A stretch of DNA of 64,000 nt, from positions 1-64,000 of the forward strand of contig JAHHGV010000045.1 in assembly GCA_019359695.1 (NCBI GenBank), in the 5' to 3' direction. Position numbers and translations under genes: made by a program. This document shows, piece by piece, positions 18,432-27,844 of the stretch. The stretch comes from Brasilonema angustatum HA4187-MV1. Its GTDB lineage: Bacteria > Cyanobacteriota > Cyanobacteriia > Cyanobacteriales > Nostocaceae. Below the pieces are notes generated by a model. That model saw only the letters and a list, made by a program, of their open reading frames with translations. It searched no databases and had not been told where the DNA came from. The first letter of the stretch is position 1. Each line of letters begins with the position of its first letter.

Positions 18432-20666
18432 GTGGTTCAGAGCAGTCTTAGTCCATACGGGAATCCAGTTACTGAGTCAGAACCGGGTTACGGACAACTG
18501 TTTGCGGTTTTAATACGCAGATTTCCTTGGTTTTTGGCAGCATTTGTGGCTTCTGTTGCTATTGCAGGTGTGATCACAAAAAGAACAGCTCCTACCTATA
18601 GAAGCTCAATGCAGCTGTTGGTAGAACCTAACTATCAAGGAACGAAAGAAGGTAGTGCTGGCGGTGTAGACAGTCAGTTTACTGACCCTACTGTTCAGGT
18701 AGACGCAGCAACCCAACTGAGCTTGATGCAAAGTTCTCCTCTGCTTAAAAAAGCAGTGGCTGAACTCAAGCGCGAATATCCAGACATGAACGTAGGTCAG
18801 TTAAAAAGTTCTTTGATTGTAAGTCAAATAAAAAACAAAGACGATAATGTAACTACTAAAATATTTGACGTGCAATATACGGGGAAAGACCCAATAAAAA
18901 CACATAAAGTTCTGCAAGCAATTCAGAAAGTTTATCTAGCTTACAATATCCAGCAGCAGAATGAGCGTTTAAGAAAAGGGCTTAAAGTTATTCAAGAACA
19001 GTTAAGTACAGTAAGAAAAGAGGTGACTGGGGCTGAAACTCAATTGCAAAGATTTCGCACAAACCAGGAACTTATAGATCCAGAGACACAGGCAAAAGCT
19101 ATACAGGACGAATTGAGCAGGATTTCGCAAGAGCGCGGCACAACTCGTTCTCTGTATCAAGAAGCCAATGCTACGTATAAAAATATACAAAAACAACTTC
19201 AAAGTACACCACAGACTGCTCTTGTCGAAGCTCGTCTGAGTCAGTCTACTCGCTATCAAGGACTACTGAACGAAATTCAAAAAACAGAACTGGCTTTAGC
19301 ACAAGAACGCTTACGCTTTACAGAGGAAGCTCCAAGCGTGCAAAAGTTGGTAGCTCAACTTCAAAGTCAAAAGGCACTATTGCAAGAAGAGCAAAAACGA
19401 ACCTTAGGGGGAGAGTCTACTCAAGCAACTACCCAAGCAGGACCTTTGCTAGAGCAAGGACAGAAGAGCGCAATTGACCTCAACCTTGCTGGGAAGTTAG
19501 TGGACACACAAACAACAATAGTGTCTTTAAGCGCAAAAGACCAAGTTCTGGCGAAGAAAGAGCAAGATTTACGTACGCAACTCACACATTACCCCAAGCT
19601 GTTAGCTGATTATGGTCGCTTACAGCCGCAAGTACAACTTAGCCGCGAAAGATTGCAGGAACTTTTGAAAGCAGAAAACCGATTACGGCAAGAAATTGCC
19701 AAGGGAGGATTTAACTGGGAAATGGTGGAAGAACCCCAAGAAGGTACACAGTTGGGTCCTAACCTCCAGCAAAATCTCATGCTAGGTGCAGTAGTTGGGT
19801 TGATGTTAGGAGGTATTGCTGCCTTTATCCGTGAAGCAGCTGATGATTCTGTTCATACCACAGCTGAGTTGGAGAGGCAAATGTCTTTACCTATACTGGG
19901 AACAACTCCCAAGTTACCACCTGCTAAAACCAGAGAATCAGTTATCAAGTTACCATTTGGTAAACCAGATGTCCCTGCTCCTTGGACAATTCAGGTATTG
20001 CAATCTTCACCACGTTGGGAATCGCTAGATCTGATTTATAAAAACATTGAACTTTTGAACTCTGTTGCTTCGTTCAAATCTTTGATGATTACCTCAGCTT
20101 TATCAGATGACGGTAAGTCAGGTCTGGCATTGGGCTTAGCAATGAGTGCTGCTCGTTTACATAAACGGGTACTCCTGATTGATGCCAACCTACGTGAACC
20201 CAGTTTGCACAAACAGCTAAATCTCCCTAACGAACAGGGGCTTTCAACCCTATTAGCAAGTGAGGTCACAATACCCAATCAGATTAGTATCCAATCCTCA
20301 GGCTCATCCTATATTGACATTTTGACAGCAGGACCAACACCTGCTGATCCAGCTAATCTGTTAAGTTCCCCTCGGATGCAGCAATTAATGGCAACATTTG
20401 AGAAGAACTATGATTTGGTACTTGTAGATTCAACCCCAGTTCTTGGCTTAGTTGATGCGATGCTTACGGCATCATCTTGTCGTGGCGTGGTTATGGTAGC
20501 TAGCATAGGTAGAGTGACTCGAACTCAACTCACACAAGCTACAGCCATGTTGAGCCGGTTAAACTTACTTGGAGTTGTGGCAAATGGGGTCTCAAACTCT
20601 AGTAGTACATTTGTGCCATATACACATCAACAACGATTTGCACTACAACAAGCTGTGGAGAAATAA
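18432..20666 (+). CDS. Wzc-like polysaccharide copolymerase with BY-kinase-type ATPase
   Basis: Inner-membrane protein of 744 residues controlling chain length and export. Residues about 20-55 carry the first membrane helix and a Wzz domain, followed by a long coiled-coil periplasmic region (about 170-420). A second helix lies near 445-465. The cytoplasmic ATPase has Walker A DDGKSGLALG (Lys562), Walker A' LLIDANLREP and Walker B LVDSTPVL (Asp666). GTG 18432 is the start. Unlike canonical BY-kinases, the C-terminal tail has only one Tyr in VPYTHQQ and no Tyr cluster, and Walker A' reads D-A-N. ATPase activity is plausible; autophosphorylation on a Tyr tail is doubtful. Confidence 0.9.
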   Translation: MVQSSLSPYGNPVTESEPGYGQLFAVLIRRFPWFLAAFVASVAIAGVITKRTAPTYRSSMQLLVEPNYQGTKEGSAGGVDSQFTDPTVQVDAATQLSLMQSSPLLKKAVAELKREYPDMNVGQLKSSLIVSQIKNKDDNVTTKIFDVQYTGKDPIKTHKVLQAIQKVYLAYNIQQQNERLRKGLKVIQEQLSTVRKEVTGAETQLQRFRTNQELIDPETQAKAIQDELSRISQERGTTRSLYQEANATYKNIQKQLQSTPQTALVEARLSQSTRYQGLLNEIQKTELALAQERLRFTEEAPSVQKLVAQLQSQKALLQEEQKRTLGGESTQATTQAGPLLEQGQKSAIDLNLAGKLVDTQTTIVSLSAKDQVLAKKEQDLRTQLTHYPKLLADYGRLQPQVQLSRERLQELLKAENRLRQEIAKGGFNWEMVEEPQEGTQLGPNLQQNLMLGAVVGLMLGGIAAFIREAADDSVHTTAELERQMSLPILGTTPKLPPAKTRESVIKLPFGKPDVPAPWTIQVLQSSPRWESLDLIYKNIELLNSVASFKSLMITSALSDDGKSGLALGLAMSAARLHKRVLLIDANLREPSLHKQLNLPNEQGLSTLLASEVTIPNQISIQSSGSSYIDILTAGPTPADPANLLSSPRMQQLMATFEKNYDLVLVDSTPVLGLVDAMLTASSCRGVVMVASIGRVTRTQLTQATAMLSRLNLLGVVANGVSNSSSTFVPYTHQQRFALQQAVEK

Positions 20667-20759
20667 AACTACGGCACAGTAAGTGCAAGGTGTACACTAC
20701 AAAGAACATGGGTCGCTTGACAAACGAGAACCAACGCACGACGAAAAATATAAATAAAG

Positions 20760-20797
20760 CGGCACATGCCACGTAGAAAAGCATATGCCGTTTTTTT
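20760..20797 (+). terminator. Rho-independent terminator after the wzc-like gene
   Basis: Stem arms CGGCACATGC (20760-20769) and GCATATGCCG (20781-20790) with one mismatch, followed directly by seven T residues. It ends the GT4-wzc transcript. Confidence 0.75.
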
Positions 20798-21025
20798 ATT
20801 AGTAGAGGTGGGAGTTTCACGCTTATACTTCTCGCCATAGCGATGGTATGACGAGGTTTTATTTTCTCTTCCCACAACAACAGCATAGCTTCTGGTGCAT
20901 TGTGGCAGCGCGAGTTACCAACTGCCTGGTGCCTTCAGATCCCCCTTCCTTCTTTAAGGTAAGTAATTAAGCAGATTTGGTATTTATAAAAAGACAAAAT
21001 CTTAATTGTTTATTTTGTCTTCTGA

Positions 21026-21125
21026 TATAGCAGTTGCTAGGTAGATTAGGACATCAACGAATGAGAAAATACGGAAACCACGCGACAATCACACGCCTGC
21101 TCCCTGCTCAGAGATCCCTGCTATA
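21026..21125. repeat. MITE-like element with TATAGCAG ends (copy 2)
   Basis: TATAGCAG at 21026-21033 is perfectly inverted as CTGCTATA at 21118-21125. The first 80 bp are about 85% identical, in reverse complement, to the right half of the copy at 11971-12136. 100 bp long and non-coding. Confidence 0.65.
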
Positions 21126-22093
21126 TTTGAAGGCAGAGCATATAACTATCTATTTCCAAGAAGCACAATCAAAGTGTATCAGACATCAAATTACTTACGG
21201 GCAAGAAAAATAACCTTGTATTCATACGTCTTTTTAGATTGATTAAAAAAAACTTAATAAATCATATATATTGTTTTTTTGCTAACAAATTTATGAAAAT
21301 GGAACTCAAATATTAGGACAAATATGATTCGTTACTAAAGATGTCAAAAACAGAGAAAATCATGGGTTTAAAAGCCGAACTTACGGCTTTTAGCTGTATA
21401 TCCACGAATATAATTCGCCTCACAAAGTAAAAAATCAGGCTTCAAGAAACATTTTTTATAAGCAAGCGCACTACAATGGCGCACCACTCGCTACGAATGG
21501 AACAAACAAGTCAAATCCTTTTCCCTTCAGTTCCCGCTGCCCTCAGATCCCGCTCCCTTGTTTATTGAAAGTATTTGAACCACAAAAATTTATATCAGCG
21601 TATAAAGTTCGTGCAGATGACTAAAATTACTGATTTTGTCTGTTTTTATTAGTTATGATAGCTATACTTTTTTTTAAAAACGATTTAAAATCACGTAGGG
21701 TAACAAGAAAGAGTCTTATTTCGTAATTACGCAAGTTCTGTTATTCATAAGATCTTAATAATTATCGGAAAAACGTCCTTGATGTTTAAAGACTAAATAA
21801 AGAATCTCCATATGTAACCGTTATTCCTACAGCGTCTTATATCCTAGATATTAAATCCCCCTAAAAAAGACAAGAGTGGAGTTTCTGAGATTTATCCGAA
21901 AACTACTATTGTTGTATGATATACATTTTTGGCAAATAAAAATTAACCAAGATGTGCAATTGCTAATAGGGATAATTGTGTTATCTTTTTTCCACTCGAT
22001 TACCTCCAGTTTGAGAGTAAAGAGTAAGATCCAGCTTGGACTGTTTGGCTTTAGCAGCCTTTAATATTAGGTCAGCAATCTACCATACTATGA
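21126..22093. other. Long AT-rich region upstream of hepC
   Basis: About 970 bp without a supportable gene. A 62-codon frame at 21876-22064 has no ribosome site or family motif. The length and AT-richness suit a developmentally regulated promoter region for hepC, but I could not assign an NtcA, DevH or sigma-factor site by eye. Confidence 0.35.
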
Positions 22094-22105
22094 GTGAAAA
22101 TACAT

Positions 22106-22942
22106 ATGACAACCTCAATAATACCAACATTACAGAGTAACTATACAGTGAAGCAGCAGCAACAAGATAATCTCTCTCAATACTGCAGACTTCAATGGCG
22201 TCGGGGTCAGTTGCTGGTCATCCCTCCAGGAGGGATAACACAACCCTATATGCCTTCACTGCATAGAAAAGAATCGTTAGTGGAGTGTCTGAAGCGTTCT
22301 CCTGCAAATTTGGTACGCATAGATCCAATACTTGGTGAAACAAGGTTAAGATTTTGGGCAGATGCGTGCGCTCAAGCCAACAAACCCATATTCCTGCGCA
22401 TACCCTCGATTGATAAACAGCCGAAACCACTAGACTCAACATTGTGGTGGTTGAAGCGTTTTACCGACTGGGTCACTGCGTTGATTTTTCTGCTTGCTGT
22501 AAGTCCAATCATGTTGGGATTGGTTTTGTTCATGCGCATTTCCTCCCCAGAACCGAGACTACTTTTTTCTTGCCAATGGCATGTTGGAGAACGAGGAAAA
22601 CTCTTCAAGGTTTTCAAGTTTCGCACAACTACAGCCAGCAAAAGAGCAATTGGGGATATGGCGATCGCATATCAAGATGATTTGTGCGATTCTGAAGATA
22701 GTCAAAATTCGACTAAACTGGGACGATGGATGCGTAAGTACGGACTAGACCATCTGCCACAGTTATTGAATGTACTACGTGGTGAAATGAGTTTGACTGG
22801 ACCACGTTGCCGCACTTTGGAAGATGCAGTACGGCTCACTCCAGAAGCACAACGACAGCTCAACAGATTACCAGGAATGATGAGGTCATGGGAGGTTGAA
22901 GCAAAGTCAAATCTGTTACATCTGGATAGCTCAACTCTGTGA
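22106..22942 (+). CDS. hepC: Heterocyst polysaccharide sugar transferase HepC
   Basis: Bacterial sugar transferase (PF02397-type) likely to start the repeat unit by moving a sugar-phosphate to undecaprenyl phosphate. The N-terminal half (about 1-115) is the extra region seen in HepC-like proteins (LQWRRGQLLVIPP). One membrane segment, VTALIFLLAVSPIMLGLVLF, is followed by the catalytic part: GKLFKVFKFRTT, KLGRWMRKYGLDHLPQLLNVLRG and MSLTGPR. Starts are GTG 22094 or ATG 22106; neither has a good ribosome site and ATG is preferred. In Anabaena hepC lies directly before hepA, as here, and is needed for the heterocyst polysaccharide layer. Confidence 0.85.
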   Translation: MTTSIIPTLQSNYTVKQQQQDNLSQYCRLQWRRGQLLVIPPGGITQPYMPSLHRKESLVECLKRSPANLVRIDPILGETRLRFWADACAQANKPIFLRIPSIDKQPKPLDSTLWWLKRFTDWVTALIFLLAVSPIMLGLVLFMRISSPEPRLLFSCQWHVGERGKLFKVFKFRTTTASKRAIGDMAIAYQDDLCDSEDSQNSTKLGRWMRKYGLDHLPQLLNVLRGEMSLTGPRCRTLEDAVRLTPEAQRQLNRLPGMMRSWEVEAKSNLLHLDSSTL

Positions 22943-23071
22943 TTTGTGATTCGTTACCTCATGGCTTGAACACCCTTGAGGTATAAATATTGGTTCCACC
23001 CTTGGAAAGTGACTTTCGCTCTATTTCTGATGACAAAACAACTACTGGAACTTACAGTAGTAAGTAAAATT

Positions 23072-23103
23072 GCCGCACGTCAGTCAACGCGTTGCGGCTT
23101 TTT
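23072..23103 (+). terminator. Rho-independent terminator after hepC
   Basis: A GCCGCA(CG)/(CG)TTGCGGC stem is followed by five T residues. It separates hepC from hepA, which therefore probably has its own promoter in the 60 bp after it or depends on read-through. Confidence 0.65.
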
Positions 23104-23164
23104 GTAAGATTATAGTATTTAGAGCGCTTTATCTTCCCTGCAAAACTACGGTTGAATCTCACTC

Positions 23165-25015
23165 ATGCATGTCAAAGTATCCAAACCAGTCCAAAATTTA
23201 CTTAAGAATTTAGTCAAGACTACTAAGTTCTGGCAGGACAACTACCTTATACTGCGAGAATTTAAACACTTTCCCAAAATTACCGTTATTGCACTGTCCT
23301 TTTCATTTATAGCGGCAATTTTTGAGGGCTTTAATGTTACTCTTTTAGCTGCCTTTCTACAAAATTTAACGACTCCCAACGTCCCGTTTCAGACAAAATT
23401 TGAGTTGTTGAATACTTTGTTAGGATCAGACGATCCATCACCTCTCAATCGTCTGTATCGCGTTTCGTTATTGCTTTTTTTGAGCGCTTGGATACGTTCA
23501 GGGTTAAATTACTTAGCACTGCTTTACACTGAAATAACTCAGCTTACTTTAGTGGATAGGCTCCGCAAACAAATATTTGAAAAACTACAGTCTGTAAAAA
23601 TTGATTATTTTAATACTACTAAATCTGGTGAACTGATAAATACTATAACAACCGAGCTAGAAAAACTCAAACAAGCTTTTGGTGATGCAGCATTCTTGTT
23701 TTCAAGAACATTAAATGCTGCAGTTTACCTAATATCAATGTTCTGGATATCTTGGCAGTTATCTATGATTTCATTGATGCTTTTCAGTTTGCTAGCAGTG
23801 GGCTTGTCTACATTGAATCGTCGCGTGCGGGAGGCAAGTTTTGATGTAACGAAAGCTAACAATAAATTTACTTCTATCGCCATAGAATTTATAAATGGAA
23901 TTCGTACCGTTCACGCGTTTTCTACGGAAGACTTTGAGCGTAAACGTTATTATAATGCCAGCTTGAATTTGGTCAATCATTCAAAGAAAATTGCCTCGGT
24001 ATGGATGATAGTCAAGCCACTTGCAGAGGCGTTGGCGACCACAATACTTGTGGCAATGATTGTCCTGGCATTTACAGTTTTTGTCACTAAAGGTTTACTA
24101 CAAACAGCTTTTCTATTGACGTTTTTCTTCGTTCTCTTCCGCCTGGTACCAATCATTCAAGATATTAATGGTGTCGCGACGCATATCAGTACAATGTACG
24201 GCTCGTCGGAAGTCGTGAAAAAACTTTTAGAGATTGATGAGCGACAGTATTTCCACAATGGACATATCGAATTTCCTGGCTTAAAACGTTCAATAGAGTT
24301 TGTGTCTGTTGATTTTGGCTACGACTCCGAAAGTTTGGTGCTTAGTAACATTAGGCTGATGATTGAACGAGGCAGGATGACTGCACTAGTGGGTGCTTCC
24401 GGCGCTGGTAAAACAACATTGGCAGATTTGATTCCGCGATTTTACGATCCAACGCGGGGTCATGTTTTTATTGATGGCGTTGATTTACGGGATCTTGAAA
24501 TCAAGTCGCTGCGCCGAAAAATTGCTGTGGTCAGCCAAGACACCTTTATTTTCAACACTTCTGTCCTTAACAATATTGCCTATGGATCGGAAGGAGCAAC
24601 AGATGAGGAAGTTTACAAAGCGGCTCAACTAGCAAATGCTTTGGAATTTATCCAAGAAATGCCTGAAGGTTTCAACACTCAACTTGGAGATAGAGGTGTG
24701 AGGCTTTCTGGCGGTCAGCGTCAGCGAATTGCAATTGCTCGCGCTTTGCTGCGGAATCCAGAAATTCTGATTTTGGATGAAGCAACAAGTGCTCTCGATA
24801 CTGTGTCGGAAAAGTTGATTCAAGAGTCTATAGAAAAGCTTTCTGTAGGACGAACGGTGATTGTGATTGCTCACCGCTTATCGACAATAGTCCGGGCAGA
24901 TAAAGTTGTTGTACTAGAACAGGGACAGGTTGTAGAACAGGGCGGATATCAAGAGTTGCTTGAACAAAAAGGTAAGCTTTGGAAATATCACCAAATGCAG
25001 CATCAACTAAATTAA
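23165..25015 (+). CDS. hepA: Heterocyst envelope ABC exporter HepA
   Basis: Half-size ABC exporter of 616 residues with fused domains. Residues about 40-340 are the six-helix transmembrane domain. The C-terminal ATPase has Walker A GASGAGKTT (Lys416), signature LSGGQRQRIAIARALL, Walker B EILILDEATSALD and H-loop IAHRLST. It would act as a homodimer in the inner membrane. Its order directly after the hepC-like gene and the length (about 610 residues in Anabaena HepA) support HepA, which is required for the heterocyst envelope polysaccharide layer. MsbA-like lipid flippases share the architecture, so the call leans on context. Confidence 0.85.
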   Translation: MHVKVSKPVQNLLKNLVKTTKFWQDNYLILREFKHFPKITVIALSFSFIAAIFEGFNVTLLAAFLQNLTTPNVPFQTKFELLNTLLGSDDPSPLNRLYRVSLLLFLSAWIRSGLNYLALLYTEITQLTLVDRLRKQIFEKLQSVKIDYFNTTKSGELINTITTELEKLKQAFGDAAFLFSRTLNAAVYLISMFWISWQLSMISLMLFSLLAVGLSTLNRRVREASFDVTKANNKFTSIAIEFINGIRTVHAFSTEDFERKRYYNASLNLVNHSKKIASVWMIVKPLAEALATTILVAMIVLAFTVFVTKGLLQTAFLLTFFFVLFRLVPIIQDINGVATHISTMYGSSEVVKKLLEIDERQYFHNGHIEFPGLKRSIEFVSVDFGYDSESLVLSNIRLMIERGRMTALVGASGAGKTTLADLIPRFYDPTRGHVFIDGVDLRDLEIKSLRRKIAVVSQDTFIFNTSVLNNIAYGSEGATDEEVYKAAQLANALEFIQEMPEGFNTQLGDRGVRLSGGQRQRIAIARALLRNPEILILDEATSALDTVSEKLIQESIEKLSVGRTVIVIAHRLSTIVRADKVVVLEQGQVVEQGGYQELLEQKGKLWKYHQMQHQLN

Positions 25016-25103
25016 CGATTAATAGCAATATCTAATAAAGCCCAAACCTAAACGAAACTATGAAAAGTATGGCTTGAGAAAATTACCTTAGATAGTGAGT
25101 CCT

Positions 25104-25411
25104 ATGAAAGTTATTTTCACATGCAATACTCAATGAGATATTGGTATAGCAGTCCTGTTTCATTTGTGAAAATAAAGTACACTTGTACATCCTTCTTTCC
25201 TGTTAAGCGTTGCCTGCCTCAACGAGTAATTTCACAACTCCTACAGGGATTGCTATAGAAGGTGGCGTCAATGGATTTATAGTACCACCTAGAGACGAAA
25301 CAGCTATTGCTGAAAAATTATATTTTTTAGCTGTTAACGAATCGATGCACTAAGCAAAAAATGGGTAAAGCAGCTAAAAAGATTGCAAGAACGAATAGTC
25401 AGCTACTCTAG
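25104..25411 (+). pseudogene. Remnant of a GT4 glycosyltransferase interrupted by a repeat
   Basis: ATG 25104 opens MKVIFTCNTQ and then stops. After the repeat at 25145-25257, codons 25255-25353 read IEGGVNGFIVPPRDETAIAE... and end at a stop. A shift of frame then gives KKMGKAAKKIAR to about 25411. This is the typical C-terminal end of a GT4 enzyme (GVNGFLVPP-D--A-A). The catalytic middle is missing. Probably an island gene lost by deletion at or around the element. Confidence 0.65.
25145..25257. repeat. MITE-like element with TATAGCA ends (copy 3)
   Basis: TATAGCAGTCCTGT at the left end and ACAGGGATTGCTATA at the right end are imperfect inverted repeats. An inner pair TTGTGAAA/TTTCACAA is also inverted. 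113 bp, non-coding, directly abutting the GT4 remnant. Confidence 0.6.
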
Positions 25412-25520
25412 AAACAGCCACTAGAACAAATATGGAGAAATTAAGAGTTAGCAAAAAAATTATCAATTATTTGTGGTTAAAAATAAACATGTGCGAATTT
25501 AAAACTAAAATGGAGGAGCA

Positions 25521-26696
25521 ATGCCCGACCTAATAACAGATGCACAAGAGGGAGCAGAAAAATTGAACCAACCTGAGTATGATGATAATTTGATATATCA
25601 CTGCTCTAGTTTCAGAGTTCATGGAAACGGAGGGGCAGAAACTTATTTAACTTCTCTGATTCAATCTCCCCAATCTGGTGTGAGTGACTTTGTTATTAAA
25701 TCTCTCAAAGAACTTAACCAGAGTCGGTTTAAATTGCTGCACATTCACAGTCCAGATTTACTAGAGCAAGTCAAAGGAGAATGTCCCACTGTCTTCACCG
25801 TTCACAATCACTCATTGTACTGTGCTAGTGGTACAAAATATTTAGCAGCACAAGATGTCATTTGCGATCGCAATTTCTCTTATTTAGGATGCCTCTGGGG
25901 CAAGATAATAGATGGCTGTGGAAGCCGCAAACCCGCAAGAGTGATTCAGGAATTACAAAGTACTCATCACCTCAACAATTTTATCAGAAATCTGAAAGTT
26001 ACTTTTCTGGCAAATAGCGACTATGTTCGCAAACAGTTGATTAAAAATGGCTTACCACCTCAACAAACTGTAACACTACGCTGTGGGATCTCCGTACCGC
26101 AAATAGCGACTGCGCCTCTAAGTTTAGAAACATACAAAATAGGGCGGATTTTATTTGTAGGGCGAATAGTTCCTGATAAAGGACTAGAATGGCTGCTCAA
26201 AACCTTAGTACACACAGATTCGCAAATTCATCTTGATATTGCAGGTGAAGGTTGGGAACGACCACGGTTGGAAAAGTTAGCTCAAAAACTAGGGTTAAAC
26301 AACCGTATCACTTGGCATGGCTGGTGTGATAGTAACAAATTAAATCAACTTTACGAACAGTGTTTTGCTGTTATCTTCCCCAGTGTTTGGCCTGAACCAG
26401 CTGGTCTTGTCACTCTGGAAGCTTATGCTCATTACCGACCTGTCATTGCCAGCGCAGTCGGAGGTATTCCAGAATATTTACAAGATGGAGAAACAGGTGT
26501 TCTTGTACCAGCTAATAATATTAAGATGCTGGCACAAGCGATAACTCATTTATCTTCTGATTATCAGAAATGCCGACAGATGGGCGAACAAGGTCATGCT
26601 TTGCTCATGCAAGAATTTACAATGGATGTCCACGTCAAATATTTACAGAAAATTTATGAAAACACAATATCAGAGTTTGTCAGTCAAAAAAATTAA
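25521..26696 (+). CDS. Glycosyltransferase family 4
   Basis: GT-B enzyme of 391 residues. N-terminal GNGGAETYL, FTVHNHSLYC (with several Cys in the following YCASG...CDRN...LGC segment), then FVGRIVPDKGLEWLL, DIAGEGWERPRL and the donor-site block SVWPEPAGLVTLEAYAHYRPVIASAVGG. AGGAG before ATG 25521 gives a good ribosome site. The Cys-rich loop is typical of a subgroup of GT4s that may bind zinc. Likely adds a sugar to the envelope repeat. Confidence 0.9.
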   Translation: MPDLITDAQEGAEKLNQPEYDDNLIYHCSSFRVHGNGGAETYLTSLIQSPQSGVSDFVIKSLKELNQSRFKLLHIHSPDLLEQVKGECPTVFTVHNHSLYCASGTKYLAAQDVICDRNFSYLGCLWGKIIDGCGSRKPARVIQELQSTHHLNNFIRNLKVTFLANSDYVRKQLIKNGLPPQQTVTLRCGISVPQIATAPLSLETYKIGRILFVGRIVPDKGLEWLLKTLVHTDSQIHLDIAGEGWERPRLEKLAQKLGLNNRITWHGWCDSNKLNQLYEQCFAVIFPSVWPEPAGLVTLEAYAHYRPVIASAVGGIPEYLQDGETGVLVPANNIKMLAQAITHLSSDYQKCRQMGEQGHALLMQEFTMDVHVKYLQKIYENTISEFVSQKN

Positions 26697-26789
26697 TTAG
26701 ATAATATATGAAAGCTAAATAGGCTGCCTTAATGCAAAATCAAGATATAAAGTACTAATTTTATAGTAACATGGAAGGATTTTTAGAAA

Positions 26790-27824
26790 ATGTTACAGGT
26801 GAATAGCTCCCAAGAGCCTTTAGTAAGCGTTATTATTCCAACTTATGATAGACCAAAGTATCTCATCCAAGCAATAGAGAGCGCGGTTAAACAAACATAT
26901 CGAAATCTTGAAATTATTGTTTCAGATAATTGCAGTCCAGAAAGCCCCAAATCATTAGTTGAATCTTTCGGTGACTCACGCATCCGATTTTTCAGACAAC
27001 CAGACAATGTTGGTATGTTTGCCAATCAGATGAATGCCTTCAAGATGGCGCAAGGCAAATACGTTGCCAGTCTGCATGATGATGATATGTGGAATAAGGA
27101 CTTTCTGGAAAAACTGGTTCCAGCCTTGGAAGAAAACCCAGATGTGATCCTTGCTTTCTGTGACCAATATATCATAGATGCACAGGGCAGAATTGATGAT
27201 ATTGGTACTGAGGAAAATTCCAAAGCATACAAACGAACTATTTTAAAAAAAGGAGTTCATCAACCTTTTTTTGAAATTGCAGTCATAGATAAGTCTGTAC
27301 CAACAGCCGGAGCTTGTGTGATTCGCAAAGAATTTGTTGACTGGGATAAGATTCCACAGGAAGTAGGCGGTATGTGGGATTTATATTTATCATATTTATG
27401 TTCTCGTTCGGACCATGGAGCATACTATTATCCAGAAAAATTGACACGGTATCGCGCCCATGAACAAACAGATACAACTCTCAGTGGTAGTGTGGATGCT
27501 CAGGCAAAAATTCGCAAAGGAACAGCAGAAATATTTTGCTACGAGCAATTTATGAAAGATGAAATACTCAAGAAATACAAACTGTATTTTAAGCAAAAAT
27601 GGTTAGAATCTCATACAACTTTAGCTATAGGTTTGCTGCGCTCTGAAGAGACAACCCAAGCACGTCCTTATCTTTGGCGGGCGCTTTCTGAACAAAAGTT
27701 TAATTTAAGAACTATAGCAGCATTGACTTTGAGTTTCATTCCACGACCAATAGCAAATCAATTTAAAAGCCTCAAGGCAACTAAAAATAGAATTTTTAAG
27801 TCAGAAATATTAAGTCAAAAATGA
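26790..27824 (+). CDS. Glycosyltransferase family 2
   Basis: GT-A enzyme of 344 residues: VSVIIPTYDRPKYL, IIVSDNCSPE and the metal-binding SLHDDDMWNKDF. A basic C-terminus (from about 300) may associate with the membrane. AAGGA precedes ATG 26790. Its stop overlaps the ATG of the next frame in an ATGA arrangement, indicating translational coupling or simple operon packing. Confidence 0.9.
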   Translation: MLQVNSSQEPLVSVIIPTYDRPKYLIQAIESAVKQTYRNLEIIVSDNCSPESPKSLVESFGDSRIRFFRQPDNVGMFANQMNAFKMAQGKYVASLHDDDMWNKDFLEKLVPALEENPDVILAFCDQYIIDAQGRIDDIGTEENSKAYKRTILKKGVHQPFFEIAVIDKSVPTAGACVIRKEFVDWDKIPQEVGGMWDLYLSYLCSRSDHGAYYYPEKLTRYRAHEQTDTTLSGSVDAQAKIRKGTAEIFCYEQFMKDEILKKYKLYFKQKWLESHTTLAIGLLRSEETTQARPYLWRALSEQKFNLRTIAALTLSFIPRPIANQFKSLKATKNRIFKSEILSQK

Positions 27825-27844
27825 ACAGAGAAGGAAGGTGGTGT

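Noticed and set aside
21876-22064. 62-codon hydrophobic frame upstream of hepC
   Set aside because: No ribosome site, no recognisable family, AT-rich DNA that yields hydrophobic codons by chance.
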